IMG/VR virus record: IMGVR_UViG_3300030117_001087
Coordinates: 1 to 30,862 of that record
Length of the DNA stretch: 30,862 bases
Source: a virus
Reading direction: 5' to 3' (one strand)
Shown here: piece by piece, positions 1-9,628 of the stretch
Layout: every line of letters starts with the position of its first letter
Position numbering within the stretch: position 1 is the first letter of the stretch
The notes under the pieces: generated by a model
What the model was told of the DNA's origin: nothing
The model's input: the letters and a program-made list of their open reading frames with translations, nothing else
Databases searched by the model: none
Translations under genes and position numbers: made by a program

Positions 1-546
1 GCACGAGAACAACCAGAAGATATGAAGCCTGAACTAGCAGGTAACATTAGTACATCTATTAGGTTAGATAGTGACTCACCTTTGCTCAAAGAGTTTGTTA
101 GTAAGATAATACCTTCGTTTATGGATAACCACATAAAAACCTATGGACCACCTTATCGTCAAACTATGAAAGAAGGTGAGGGTTGGAACTTAGAAAGTCT
201 TTGGGTTAATTTTCAAAAACAATATGAGTTTAATCCACCGCATGATCATAGTGGCGTGTATAGCTTTGTTATATGGATGCAAATACCTACGTCCTATGAA
301 GAACAAAAAAAACTTCCTATTTGTGCTAACTCAAATGCAGATAACCATATATCTAACTTTGCATTTAGCTACACGAATACGTTGGGCAGAGTATCAACTT
401 TTGCCTATAACATGGAAAAAGAAGCAGAGGGTTACATGGTTATGTTTCCATCAAGTATGCTTCATCAAGTGTTTCCTTTTTATAATAATGATGGGGAACG
501 TATATCAATCTCAGGCAATATCAACATTGCAAAACTAGAAGGGTAA
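1..546 (+). CDS. 2OG-Fe(II) oxygenase-like protein, 5'-truncated by window edge
   Basis: The frame is open from base 1, with a first ATG at 22 lacking a good ribosome-binding site, so the true start is probably upstream. Counting from that ATG, HDH at residues 74-76 inside NPPHDHSGVYSF, a distal His148 (MLHQV) and Arg160 (ERISISGN) match the metal-binding and 2-oxoglutarate-binding layout of the phage 2OG-Fe(II) oxygenase family. Such enzymes hydroxylate proteins or nucleic acids; the substrate here is unknown. The gene sits at the end of the late block, which hints at a virion or host protein target, but this is inference. Family call fairly sure; activity not shown. Confidence 0.75.
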   Translation, partial: AREQPEDMKPELAGNISTSIRLDSDSPLLKEFVSKIIPSFMDNHIKTYGPPYRQTMKEGEGWNLESLWVNFQKQYEFNPPHDHSGVYSFVIWMQIPTSYEEQKKLPICANSNADNHISNFAFSYTNTLGRVSTFAYNMEKEAEGYMVMFPSSMLHQVFPFYNNDGERISISGNINIAKLEG

Positions 547-551
547 GTATA

Positions 552-824
552 ATGGCAAGAGATGCAGATCAAATAGCACAAGACTATGCTGCAATGCTTG
601 GTGGTGTGTCAGTAATTAATAGTGTTATTGCTACACATAACAAAGGTAGTGATGCAACATACGAAGATTTCGGACATGATATGACGCATGACGAAAAGAA
701 AGAGCGTGTAGCTCGTAGCAACGGTTACCTAGTTCATATGAAAGCACTAGGTGATTGGGGAAGTGAAAGTTTTACAGAAATAGATAAAGCTATAAGTGCA
801 GCTAATTCTTTTACTGGAAGCTAA
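552..824 (+). CDS. Small hypothetical phage protein (90 aa)
   Basis: I do not recognise a domain. The protein starts MARDADQIAQDYAAML, is rich in Asp, Ala and Ser, and is probably soluble and helical. It starts 5 bases after the upstream stop and has an AAGGG-type ribosome-binding site about 8 bases before the ATG, so it is co-translated with the oxygenase-like gene. Its place before the virion block suggests late expression; function unknown. Confidence 0.7.
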   Translation: MARDADQIAQDYAAMLGGVSVINSVIATHNKGSDATYEDFGHDMTHDEKKERVARSNGYLVHMKALGDWGSESFTEIDKAISAANSFTGS

Positions 825-856
825 TTTAACTATTGTAAATAAAAAGGAGAATAGCA

Positions 857-1084
857 ATGGGAAAAAATAAAAAAACACCTATGACTATAAACAACAAAAA
901 ATACTTTATTGAAGATTTAACTGATGAACAAAAAGTATTGTTTAATCACGTAGCAGACTTAGATCGTAAACTATCTAGTGCTAAATTTAATTTAGATCAA
1001 CTAACTGTTGGCCGTGATACTTTTGCTAGTATGCTTGTACAATCTGTAGAAGCAAAGATTGTAGACGAAGATAAGGCTGCATAA
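857..1084 (+). CDS. Small protein resembling DUF6447
   Basis: 75 aa with the pattern TINNKKYFIEDLTDEQK near residues 9-25, followed by a helical segment that could form a short coiled coil (VADLDRKLSSAKFNLDQL). This resembles the DUF6447 family of marine phage proteins as I remember it; no function is known. A strong AAGGAG lies 7 bases before the ATG. It belongs to the rightward late operon. Confidence 0.7.
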   Translation: MGKNKKTPMTINNKKYFIEDLTDEQKVLFNHVADLDRKLSSAKFNLDQLTVGRDTFASMLVQSVEAKIVDEDKAA

Positions 1085-1099
1085 CTTTATAGGTTGCAA

Positions 1100-1462
1100 A
1101 TGGAAAACATGAAACTTCCCATAGCTCTAGTTATGGCAATGGCTGTACAGCTTGCAGGTGGTGTCTGGTGGGTATCTCAACAGGCAGCTACTATATCATC
1201 ACTAGAAGAAAACGTAGCACAGTTTGCTAGTCGCATGGCTGTAGAAGATACAGTAAATCTTAAACGTGATGTACAAGAAAGTAAGTCTGACATAATAGAA
1301 CTATGGGAAGATAGTGATGAGATATGGGAAGAAATGGGTGCTATGGTTGCAACATTTAGTTCTGTTAATCAACTTAAACAAAGAATAGCTTTACTTGAAA
1401 CAGAGTTAAAGTACATGAATCGTGAACATAATAGAATGATATTAAACGATGATGGTATGTAG
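1100..1462 (+). CDS. Single-pass membrane protein with coiled coil
   Basis: The N-terminus (MENMKLPIALVMAMAVQLAGGVWWV) has one membrane segment at about residues 6-25, followed by a long charged helix with coiled-coil character to residue 120. The ATG at 1100 is preferred over an in-frame TTG at 1094 because an AGG lies 6 bases upstream of it. The topology, short N-in anchor and periplasmic or cytoplasmic coil, resembles i-spanins or virion membrane-interacting proteins, but no overlapping o-spanin was found. Function is therefore open; lysis accessory or virion protein are the two options. Confidence 0.65.
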   Translation: MENMKLPIALVMAMAVQLAGGVWWVSQQAATISSLEENVAQFASRMAVEDTVNLKRDVQESKSDIIELWEDSDEIWEEMGAMVATFSSVNQLKQRIALLETELKYMNREHNRMILNDDGM

Positions 1463-1464
1463 TC

Positions 1465-1923
1465 ATGGACCCATTAACAATTCTTGCAGGGTTAAAAACA
1501 GGACTTGCTGCAGGTAAAACTGTAGCTGGTCTTAGCAAACAAATAGGTGAGTTCTTTGATGCAACTGACCAAGCAAAGAAAACGCTTCAGAAAAAAGGTA
1601 TATCAAGCAAAAGTGCAAATAGTATTGCACTAGACCGTTGGGCTAAAGTACGTCAAGCAGCAGAAGCTGAAGCTGAATTACAAGAATGGATTACACAGAC
1701 TTACGGAAGATCAAAATGGTTAGAACTTTTAAAAATACGCAAAGAAGTTTTACAAGAAAAACGTCAAGCAGAAGCTGAAGCAAGGCGTGAAGCTATAGCA
1801 AGACAAGAGTTAGCAATAACCTTAGCAGGAATCTTCTTTCTTATTACAGCCTCTGGTATTGGGTCTACAGCATACTTACATCACATGGGATGGATAGACG
1901 TAAAAGATTATTGGCCTTGGTAA
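1465..1923 (+). CDS. Putative virion/membrane protein with C-terminal TM helix
   Basis: 152 aa. The N-terminal part (DPLTILAGLKTGLAAGK, residues 2-18) is Gly/Ala-rich, residues 60-115 are a charged Ala/Glu/Arg helix, and residues 116-135 (ITLAGIFFLITASG) are a clear membrane segment followed by a Trp-rich tail. Proteins of this pattern occur next to structural genes in marine phages, from memory. It starts 2 bases after the previous stop, so the two membrane proteins are probably made together. Exact role unknown. Confidence 0.65.
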   Translation: MDPLTILAGLKTGLAAGKTVAGLSKQIGEFFDATDQAKKTLQKKGISSKSANSIALDRWAKVRQAAEAEAELQEWITQTYGRSKWLELLKIRKEVLQEKRQAEAEARREAIARQELAITLAGIFFLITASGIGSTAYLHHMGWIDVKDYWPW

Positions 1924-1961
1924 TACTAAGGAATTTAAAAATATTAAAAAGGGTTTGATAG

Positions 1962-3989
1962 ATGGCAGAAGAAGTAGACGCTATTGGTAAGAAACAAAAA
2001 GAAATAATAGATTTACAAAATGAGCTTAATGCCCTAGGTAATGTTGCTGACCCCGGAGCTGAACCTGCTCAATTTAGGGGTGGTTATAATAGAACTGATA
2101 ATAGAACATTTGAATATGGTACAGCTTATCAAGTAGGTAAAGGTGATAAAAATACAGATAATCCAGTTACTCAAAGGTATCCATTAAATACTCCTGATAG
2201 GAAAGCTGTAATTGCTAGAGATGTTAGAGCTTATTTAGCTATTGCCAACAAACCATATAATGATTGGAAAGCTAACTCTGATAAGTTTGAAAGAGTAAAA
2301 AAGATAAAAGAAAAAATAGATAAAGCACAAAAAGAACTTACTCAACTACAAACAGATGCTGTATCACAACTACAAACTGCTCAAAGAGATTTAACAACTA
2401 ATGTATTAACTGATCCTAGTTCTGTAGCTACAAAAGCTACTGTAGCAGATATTGATGCAGATGCAACAGGAACTACACTAACTCCAGAAGATTATGAAGC
2501 AACAGCAACAGCAGACCAATATACAGCAAGCACTATTGACCCTACAAAAGTAGATGATGTTGTAGCTCCAGAATCAATAGACGTTGCTAAATTTGATGCA
2601 GCTAAATCTCAAGATCAAATTACTCAAGCAATGCAAGGGGTACAGGCAGCACAAGGTAGTTTATCTCCAGAAGCTATAGCTCAAGCAGCTCAGGTAGATC
2701 CTACTCAAACTTTAGTTGGTGGTATGCAAGCTGCTCAAGGTCAAGCTACACAGGTACAAGGTGCACCTGCTCCTTTGCAGATGACTGCAGATCAGACTAT
2801 AAGTGGTACTACAGTAGATCAAAGACAGGTAGGAAGTATATTTGGTCAGCAGCCACTAGAAGCAGCTACTGTATCAGGTGAACTAGACAAACTTATGCAA
2901 GACTTTGAAGGTGGTCAAACACCTTCGTGGGCTGCAGGAGCTATGAGGGCAGCTACGGCACAAATGGCTGCTCGTGGATTAGGTGCATCATCTATGGCAG
3001 GTATGGCTGTTGTACAAGCAGCTATGGAATCTGCACTACCTATTGCACAGATGGATGCAAGTAACAAACAACAGATTGCAATAGAGTCGGCAAGACAACG
3101 TGCTAACTTTTTACAAATGGAGTTTACTCAAGAGTTTGAAGCTAAAGTTAGAAATGCGGCAAGAGTATCTGAAATTGCTAACATAAACTTTAATGCAGAA
3201 CAGCAGGTAGCATTAGAAAATGCAAGACTAGCTCAGACTATGGACTTAGCTAACTTGACTAACCGACAAGCTATTGTAATGGCAGAAGCTGCTGCTATAT
3301 CACAGTTAGAATTACAAAACTTAACTAATCAACAACAAGCTGCTGTTCAAAATGCTCAGGCATTTTTACAAATAGATATGGCAAACTTAAGTAATGAACA
3401 AGCAACTGTTATATTTAAAAATCAACAAATTGCCCAGTCTATATTTACTGATACAGCAGCAGAAAATGCAGCTCTTCAAATTAATGCAACTAGTCAAAAC
3501 CAAGCTAATCAACTTCTAGCTAACCTAAAGTTTAATGCAGATCAAATTAATTCAGCCCAACAACTTGCAATAGAGCAAACTAATGTAGGTGTAGAAAATG
3601 CTCAAAAACAGTTTAATGCCAATGTTCAAAATAACAGAGATCAGTTTAATGCAACAAATAAAATTGCTATTGCCCAAGCAAATGCTCTTTGGAGACAAAA
3701 TGTTGAAACAATAAATACTGCTGCTGATAATGCAGCTAATGCAGAACTTGCAAAAGTAGCTAATGCACTTACTACTAAAGCAGTAGATGAACTATGGCAA
3801 CGTGAACGTGATTTTATGGATTACGTGTTTACATCTACTGAAGATTCAAAAGAAAGAGCATTGGAATTAATACTAGCTGATAAAAAATATGATGAGTATG
3901 CCTTAGTCAGAGATGATCAACAACAAAAAGATATGTGGGCAATTGTTACAAGAATAGTTTTAGGCAGTAAAGGTTTAGATTTAATATAA
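1962..3989 (+). CDS. Virion structural protein with 22-residue helical repeats
   Basis: 675 aa, very rich in Ala, Gln and Asn. Residues about 310-370 hold MAARGLGASSMAGMAV, a motif I associate with structural proteins of marine phages. From about residue 370 to 610 the chain is one long helix with repeats starting NLTN/NLSN every 22 residues (NLTNRQAIVM, NLTNQQQAAV, NLSNEQATVI), that is two 11-residue units, typical of right-handed coiled coils. An AAGGG precedes the start. Followed at once by the lysozyme gene, it is likely a fibrous tail or internal ejection protein. The family assignment is from memory; the repeat is seen directly. Confidence 0.7.
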   Translation: MAEEVDAIGKKQKEIIDLQNELNALGNVADPGAEPAQFRGGYNRTDNRTFEYGTAYQVGKGDKNTDNPVTQRYPLNTPDRKAVIARDVRAYLAIANKPYNDWKANSDKFERVKKIKEKIDKAQKELTQLQTDAVSQLQTAQRDLTTNVLTDPSSVATKATVADIDADATGTTLTPEDYEATATADQYTASTIDPTKVDDVVAPESIDVAKFDAAKSQDQITQAMQGVQAAQGSLSPEAIAQAAQVDPTQTLVGGMQAAQGQATQVQGAPAPLQMTADQTISGTTVDQRQVGSIFGQQPLEAATVSGELDKLMQDFEGGQTPSWAAGAMRAATAQMAARGLGASSMAGMAVVQAAMESALPIAQMDASNKQQIAIESARQRANFLQMEFTQEFEAKVRNAARVSEIANINFNAEQQVALENARLAQTMDLANLTNRQAIVMAEAAAISQLELQNLTNQQQAAVQNAQAFLQIDMANLSNEQATVIFKNQQIAQSIFTDTAAENAALQINATSQNQANQLLANLKFNADQINSAQQLAIEQTNVGVENAQKQFNANVQNNRDQFNATNKIAIAQANALWRQNVETINTAADNAANAELAKVANALTTKAVDELWQRERDFMDYVFTSTEDSKERALELILADKKYDEYALVRDDQQQKDMWAIVTRIVLGSKGLDLI

Positions 3990-4001
3990 GAAAGTAGTGA
4001 T

Positions 4002-4769
4002 ATGGCACTTTATGAAACTGGATTAGATAATTTACGTTCATCATTAACTGCAAGAGAACAAGCAGAATTAAGAAGAGCACAAAAAGGTTTTACTGATAGA
4101 TCTCGTCTATTTACAGATGGGGAGCCAGACCCAAATAAATTAGTTACAAAAAGAGGTCTTGTACCAAGTAGAGATAAAGAAGAAACTTCTGAAACTGATT
4201 TTTTAACAGAGTTTACTAGTGAGTTATATGCCTCTAACAAAAGTTTAAGGGAGCAGGTAGAAGAAGCTATACAAAAAGCTGAAAGTGAATCTACACAAAA
4301 AGAACCTAAACTAAATGTTAGTGGATCTGGATTTGAAGGTTTTGAAACTGGTGTTAAATTTAAAGCTGATATAGAAGAAGTTTTTGGTTTGAATGATTTT
4401 CAAGCTGCTGCTATGGTAGGAAACTTTGATCATGAAACCGGTGGCTTTACAATGCCTGAAGAATTAAAGCCACTTGTTCCCGGTTCTAGGGGTGGCGCAG
4501 GTTGGGCGATGTGGACTGGAAAAAGAAGAAAAAAGTTTGAAAATTTTGCTAAAGAAAATAATTTAGATATAAATTCTTATGAAGCAAACTTTGGATTTTT
4601 TGTTCAAGAAGTACAAAATGATCCATACTTTATAAAAATAATAGAACAACTAGAAAAAACTAAAAACGTAGATGAAGCAACAGAAGTTTTTTCTAAAGGT
4701 TATTTAAATCCGGGCATACCAAAAATGAATTCACGTAAGAAAAAATCAAGACTTTATCTAGGGAAATAA
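4002..4769 (+). CDS. Virion-associated lysozyme (phage tail lysozyme family)
   Basis: The C-terminal half (about residues 120-255) fits the phage tail lysozyme family: GLNDFQAAAMVGNFDHETGGF with Glu145 as probable catalytic acid, then GGAGWAMWTGKRRKKFENF at 164-182. The N-terminal 115 residues are charged and helical and probably anchor the enzyme to the particle. It would cut peptidoglycan locally during genome delivery rather than lyse the host; its place inside the virion block supports this. A free endolysin cannot be excluded. No signal peptide is present. Confidence 0.8.
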   Translation: MALYETGLDNLRSSLTAREQAELRRAQKGFTDRSRLFTDGEPDPNKLVTKRGLVPSRDKEETSETDFLTEFTSELYASNKSLREQVEEAIQKAESESTQKEPKLNVSGSGFEGFETGVKFKADIEEVFGLNDFQAAAMVGNFDHETGGFTMPEELKPLVPGSRGGAGWAMWTGKRRKKFENFAKENNLDINSYEANFGFFVQEVQNDPYFIKIIEQLEKTKNVDEATEVFSKGYLNPGIPKMNSRKKKSRLYLGK

Positions 4770-4772
4770 TAA

Positions 4773-5294
4773 ATGTTTAGTACACCAATTCCGGGACAAT
4801 CTCTAACAAAAGAACCAAGGGCTTATCCTTGGGAAGACCCACCAAAATATTCTAATCCAGAAGATGCACTTATTTGGCATATAGATAGGTTAGAAAAACC
4901 TGAAAGAACTAAGGCAGTATTAACATTGTTAGAACTTGGGTTAGATGTTGTAACTTTAACTGAGGGTATTCTTCGTGGTGGAGTTGTACAGGGTATGCAT
5001 ACCATTGACGTATCTTTAATTATTGCACCAGTTATTCATGAGTATATAACTGGTACAGCTAATGCTGTTGGTATAGATTTTAAAGAGGGTCTTAGTGAAG
5101 TTGAAGTAGACTACAAACAGTTTGAATCTACCATAGATAAAAATAAAATTAGTGAGGTGTTAAAAGATATAGATGAAGATAAACCAATAGATCTTGAACC
5201 TATAGAAGAAACACTAGAAGAAAAAGAACCACAAGTTGAAGAGCCAGAAGTTAAAGAAAAACCTAAAGGTCTTATGGCAAGGGAGGTTTTATAA
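4773..5294 (+). CDS. Probable virion protein, acidic C-terminus
   Basis: 173 aa. It begins MFSTPIPGQSLTKEPRAYPW, a start I recall from conserved structural proteins of marine phages, has a hydrophobic helical middle (residues 65-105) and ends in a Glu/Lys/Pro-rich acidic tail (residues 130-168). It starts 3 bases after the lysozyme stop with AGGGA upstream, and its stop overlaps the next start (TAATG). Low-complexity tail suggests a flexible linker. Function not known. Confidence 0.65.
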   Translation: MFSTPIPGQSLTKEPRAYPWEDPPKYSNPEDALIWHIDRLEKPERTKAVLTLLELGLDVVTLTEGILRGGVVQGMHTIDVSLIIAPVIHEYITGTANAVGIDFKEGLSEVEVDYKQFESTIDKNKISEVLKDIDEDKPIDLEPIEETLEEKEPQVEEPEVKEKPKGLMAREVL

Positions 5295-6277
5295 TGAGTA
5301 TTAATTTTTCTGGTATCAGAGAGGGTATGGATTGGATAGATAGGGATAACAAATTTGAATTTGCTAAACAAAAATTCTTTTCTGGTGAAAAGAAAGAAAG
5401 AATAGCTTTACTTGCTGAGTACGGAGTTAATTCAAAAGAGTCAACAAAACGAAGAGCTAAAAAAACTGAGTTAACTCAAAGTTTAATAAGTACAGTAGGC
5501 TTACCTAAAGATGTTGCCTCTTACATAGCTGAAACTGGTGAAGGTAAAATAATACTTGAGTTATTTGAAAAGCGTGTAAAAGAGGGTACGTTAAATGTAA
5601 ATTGGATACCTACTATTATTAAGAAGGTTGAATCTACTTTAGCTGATAAAAGTTCTCTACAAGCTAAGGCCATAGCAGCAAAAACTGCACTTTTAAGTAG
5701 TGAGGATATGTCTACAGAAGTTGGTCAAGAAGGATCTTTAATTGAAGCTATCTTTTCAGCAGAAACTTTTGAAGATTTTGAAAAAGTAGATGAAAAAATA
5801 TTAGAAATTGTAACTGCACCTAGACTTGAAGAGTTTACACCAGAGTTACCTACTATAGGTGGATTAAATGTTGGATCTGCAATGGTAGGAGAAACACAAT
5901 TAGCTAGTATAAGAAAACAAGTTATAGATCGAATTGCTCCTTATGCAGGAGAAATATTCGTTAAAGATAATGAAGGTGATTATAGGGTAGACCCTGCTAA
6001 AATTAAATCAGATCAATCTGCAGGTGAACTAGAAAAAATAATATCTGGTACAGTAGATAATATTGTTATAGATGTTGAAACAGGGTCTAGTAATCTAAAC
6101 GAATCCTTTCAAAAACATATTCCTAATGCCGTAAATCTTATACCAAGTTTTATAGGATCTAAACAACCGAAAGTTAAAAATCCTAAAGTAATTAAAAATC
6201 CTGCAGATAGCTTCGATGCAGGTAAAGATTTATTTACAGATAATTTTAAATCTATTGAAGAAGAAAGAAATAGATAA
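5294..6277 (+). CDS. Hypothetical virion-block protein (327 aa)
   Basis: No recognised domain. The protein is largely helical, with basic N-terminal residues (KRRAKKTE about 50-57) and a Pro/Lys-rich C-terminus. The start overlaps the upstream stop as TAATG behind a strong GGGAGG, so translation is coupled to the acidic protein before it. Position between the lysozyme and the giant internal protein points to an internal or ejection protein comparable in place to T7 gp15; this is by context only. Confidence 0.6.
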   Translation: MSINFSGIREGMDWIDRDNKFEFAKQKFFSGEKKERIALLAEYGVNSKESTKRRAKKTELTQSLISTVGLPKDVASYIAETGEGKIILELFEKRVKEGTLNVNWIPTIIKKVESTLADKSSLQAKAIAAKTALLSSEDMSTEVGQEGSLIEAIFSAETFEDFEKVDEKILEIVTAPRLEEFTPELPTIGGLNVGSAMVGETQLASIRKQVIDRIAPYAGEIFVKDNEGDYRVDPAKIKSDQSAGELEKIISGTVDNIVIDVETGSSNLNESFQKHIPNAVNLIPSFIGSKQPKVKNPKVIKNPADSFDAGKDLFTDNFKSIEEERNR

Positions 6278-6280
6278 AGC

Positions 6281-9200
6281 ATGGAATCTTATGTAGAAAA
6301 AGCTAAAGGTAAAACTATAGTTGACATAAAAGACGACAAAGAATTTCAAAAAGATCTTATTCGTTTTTTATCAAGCTCTAGAAAAAATTATAGTTTAAAA
6401 GAGTTAAGAAAAAAAGACGTTGACTGGATGGTTGATGAGTATGTTGAACACATGCGTAGTCAAGATACCAACGAGGCAACAGCACTACAAGATCTTTATT
6501 TTGCTCGTGATGAAAATGCTAGAGAACAAGACCGTCTAGCCTTTGGTCGTCTTATGATGGCTTGGGATTCTGTAGAACGTGCAGGAACTGGTAAAGGTGT
6601 AGGAGATTATCTAGAAGCTATTGCTACATCTCCATCTACTATAGCCGGTATTTTTACCGGTGGTTTTAGTAAACTTGGTGCATTAGGTGCAACCAAGGCT
6701 TCAGCTATTGGTGCTAGGGCTGCTGTATCTAAGGTACTATCTAAAGAGTTTGCTAAACAAGCTGGAAAAGGTTTTGCTACAACGGCAGCTGTTGAAGGTG
6801 CTTTAGGCTATGGTCAAATTGAAGCACAAGAAGCTGCAAGAGAAGAAACAGTAGAAGACTATGAAGGTATGTCTAATACTCAGAAGGCTGTATCGGTAGG
6901 TCTTAACTCTGCTTTTGGTGGAGCTATTGGCGGTATTGCTAGAGGTATAGACGTAAAAAGTGCAGACAAAGCATATGAAGTTTTAGAAAAACAATCTGCA
7001 AAGATTGCAAAAAGTAAACTTGCTGCAGCAAAGAAAGCTACAAACAAGCTAAAGACAGTCCAGAAAACAAAAGCAGGTAAAGAAAAAGTAGGTCGTGTAG
7101 TAGATCGTATTACAGAACTTAATAATGTACTTGCTAAAAGAAGGATTAAGTTAGACCCATTAAATAAAGAACAAGTAGCTATAGGTGAAGAACTTAAAAA
7201 TACTTTACTTAGACAAGGACCAGATAAAAAACTTTCAAGTGGTTTATCAAGACACACACTACAAGCTATTACTGCTGCAACATATGATATAATAGATAAG
7301 TTTAAGATACCAGAAAATGAACGTATAAGTTCTGTTATAGCATCTAAGATTCGTGATGGATCTATAAAAACAAAACAGATAGATGAGATTATAGACGAGT
7401 ACTCACTATCAAGAGAAGAGTTTAGCTACATATTTTTATCTGATTTATCAGAAGCAGGTAGAACTCTTGGTCTAGCAGGTAGAATATCTCAAGAAGCACA
7501 AAAAGATATCTTAACTAACATAGAAAGAATAGCTGAACAAGGTCTTGCTACTGAAGGTGATAGTCTAGCAAGACAAATTTCTGATACAATAGGTATTAAG
7601 AAGGGTGCATTCGGAACTCTAGTAGACGTTCTAAAAGCTACAGACTCAGTTCGTATTGCTTTTATGACATCTCAATTAGGAACTACAGCTGCAAACACAA
7701 TGTTTTCTACAGCTAGAATTGGTATAGATGTAGTAGATGAGATATTTAGACAAACATTAAGAGTTGGTAAGGCTGCTGCAAAAGGTGAAAAGGTTCCTAT
7801 CAGTAGTTATAATGCTGTGACTTCTGCTCTAAGAAGTATGTCAATATCAAGAAACGAATCTATTATACTTAGGGAGATGTTTAAAAGAGATCTTCCTGAA
7901 GAGTATCAAAAGATTTTTTATGATATAAATCGTGTTGAAATTAGTTCTGAATCTTCTTCATTGGTTGGTAAAATAGGTTCTGCTGTAAATTTTCTTAACA
8001 GTGCTGTTGATACCAGATTTAAACAGGCAGCTTTCTATGCTTCAATAGATAGACAGCTAATTGAAAAAGGTTCCAGTGCATCTGAATTTTTAAAGCGTAA
8101 TAACTCTTTATTAGATTTACCTGAAGATGTGAGAGCTAAAGCAGTATATGAAGCATTAGATTTTGTTTTTCAAAAAGGTTATGCAAGACCTAAACAAAAG
8201 AAAGCTATTTCAGACTTTACTATGCTTGGTGCAAAAAATGTACTTAAGTTACATAAAGAAGCACCGTTTGTTGTATCAGGTGTTCTTGGTATGCCTTTTC
8301 CAAGGTACGTAGCAAATCATATAGAGTTTATGAATGACTATACACCAATAGCACTTATTACAGGTGGTGCTAAAAACTTCGATGATAGTATCTATTCAAA
8401 TAAATTAAAAGATGTTAATGAGCGTTGGGCTAGACAGCTAACGGGTGTTACATTATTTACAGGTGCTGTATACGCAAGAGGTTCTCAAGTAGAATTTGAT
8501 GATGAGGGAAATGCTGTTGGAATGAAAACAAATTTTTCTGACATGCAGTTTGGAGAAGAGGGTAAACTTGCTAAACTGGGGCGTGTATCTGGTGCGTTAG
8601 CTGGACACCAACTGCTTGCAGATCTGTGGGTTAGAAACTATTACGATTTACCTATGCCTGAGTACACACCTTTAGCAAAAAATACATTAGAGGTAGTAGG
8701 TGGCTTAGGTAATATGGGATTTGATAAAGGTTTAACGACTGATATCAGAAGATCGTTTGAGTCTGGAAGTATGACTGAGGGACTTAAAAGTAGATTTACA
8801 GATATAGGTGCTACCTTTAGTTATCCTGCAACAATTTTCAGAGACTTAGGTGGTCAGATAGATCCTGAGTTAGGCTACACACCATACACAAGAAGTCTTT
8901 TACTGTCTGATAATAACATGTTAAATGCTATGTTAACTGATACAGAGAGTTTTAACAGACTTGTAAGATTTTTTCCTGAAGTAGATTTTGTACAATACAC
9001 ACAATCTTTTAACGGTAAAACTTCTACTCCTATCTATGATCCCTTTTCAGGTCGTCCAGTTACAGCTGTAAATCCAATGACAAAACAGCTACTTGGTATT
9101 GAGACTAGAGCTGCACCAACAGAGTTACAAAAAGAAATAGCTAACTTAGGATTGCAAGAGTACAAACTTTATGGTAGAAATACTGTTGAAAATCCTGCTT

Positions 9201-9628
9201 TAGATTGGCTAGTTAGATATGGCTTGTCTAAAACATTGCCAAAAAGTTTTGAAGAACATATCTCTAAACCTTTAGTGAGATATAATAATGTTGTATCTTA
9301 CGGACAACTAAGTGATGAAAAGAAAAGACTGGAGTTAAAAGCTTTTCTTAGAGAAAACATAGGTCAAACAAAAGATTTAGTTACACAATATTTTGAAGAG
9401 TTAAAAAGAAAAAATCCTAGAGCTGCTGCTAGTTATATTAGAAACTCATACGAAATAATGAAGAAGCAAAATTTACCAGAAGATTTTTCTAGATCTGCTT
9501 TTGATCTTTCAAAAGGTAAATTTGATAATGCTGATGACTTTATAGCAGATGCAGAAACTATAGAGGATGAACTATTTAGAAGACGAGAGTTAATCAGGAT
9601 GGTTAAATTGTACGATGTCTACAAATAA
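6281..9628 (+). CDS. Giant internal virion (ejection-type) protein
   Basis: 1115 aa, the largest gene of the window. After a charged N-terminal 100 residues there are Gly/Ala-rich hydrophobic stretches (about 110-150, 160-178, 203-220) of the kind that can insert in membranes, then long helical regions with basic patches (KSKLAAAKKATNKLKTVQKT around 245-264). Size, composition and place at the end of the virion block are like T7 gp16-type ejection proteins that form a channel across the host envelope. No transglycosylase motif is seen; that activity may be supplied by the separate lysozyme. It ends directly against the stop codon of the convergent gene. Confidence 0.65.
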   Translation: MESYVEKAKGKTIVDIKDDKEFQKDLIRFLSSSRKNYSLKELRKKDVDWMVDEYVEHMRSQDTNEATALQDLYFARDENAREQDRLAFGRLMMAWDSVERAGTGKGVGDYLEAIATSPSTIAGIFTGGFSKLGALGATKASAIGARAAVSKVLSKEFAKQAGKGFATTAAVEGALGYGQIEAQEAAREETVEDYEGMSNTQKAVSVGLNSAFGGAIGGIARGIDVKSADKAYEVLEKQSAKIAKSKLAAAKKATNKLKTVQKTKAGKEKVGRVVDRITELNNVLAKRRIKLDPLNKEQVAIGEELKNTLLRQGPDKKLSSGLSRHTLQAITAATYDIIDKFKIPENERISSVIASKIRDGSIKTKQIDEIIDEYSLSREEFSYIFLSDLSEAGRTLGLAGRISQEAQKDILTNIERIAEQGLATEGDSLARQISDTIGIKKGAFGTLVDVLKATDSVRIAFMTSQLGTTAANTMFSTARIGIDVVDEIFRQTLRVGKAAAKGEKVPISSYNAVTSALRSMSISRNESIILREMFKRDLPEEYQKIFYDINRVEISSESSSLVGKIGSAVNFLNSAVDTRFKQAAFYASIDRQLIEKGSSASEFLKRNNSLLDLPEDVRAKAVYEALDFVFQKGYARPKQKKAISDFTMLGAKNVLKLHKEAPFVVSGVLGMPFPRYVANHIEFMNDYTPIALITGGAKNFDDSIYSNKLKDVNERWARQLTGVTLFTGAVYARGSQVEFDDEGNAVGMKTNFSDMQFGEEGKLAKLGRVSGALAGHQLLADLWVRNYYDLPMPEYTPLAKNTLEVVGGLGNMGFDKGLTTDIRRSFESGSMTEGLKSRFTDIGATFSYPATIFRDLGGQIDPELGYTPYTRSLLLSDNNMLNAMLTDTESFNRLVRFFPEVDFVQYTQSFNGKTSTPIYDPFSGRPVTAVNPMTKQLLGIETRAAPTELQKEIANLGLQEYKLYGRNTVENPALDWLVRYGLSKTLPKSFEEHISKPLVRYNNVVSYGQLSDEKKRLELKAFLRENIGQTKDLVTQYFEELKRKNPRAAASYIRNSYEIMKKQNLPEDFSRSAFDLSKGKFDNADDFIADAETIEDELFRRRELIRMVKLYDVYK

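Noticed and set aside
224-538. Overlapping + strand frame of 104 codons
   Set aside because: Lies inside the oxygenase-like gene in another frame, lacks a ribosome-binding site and has no recognisable motif.
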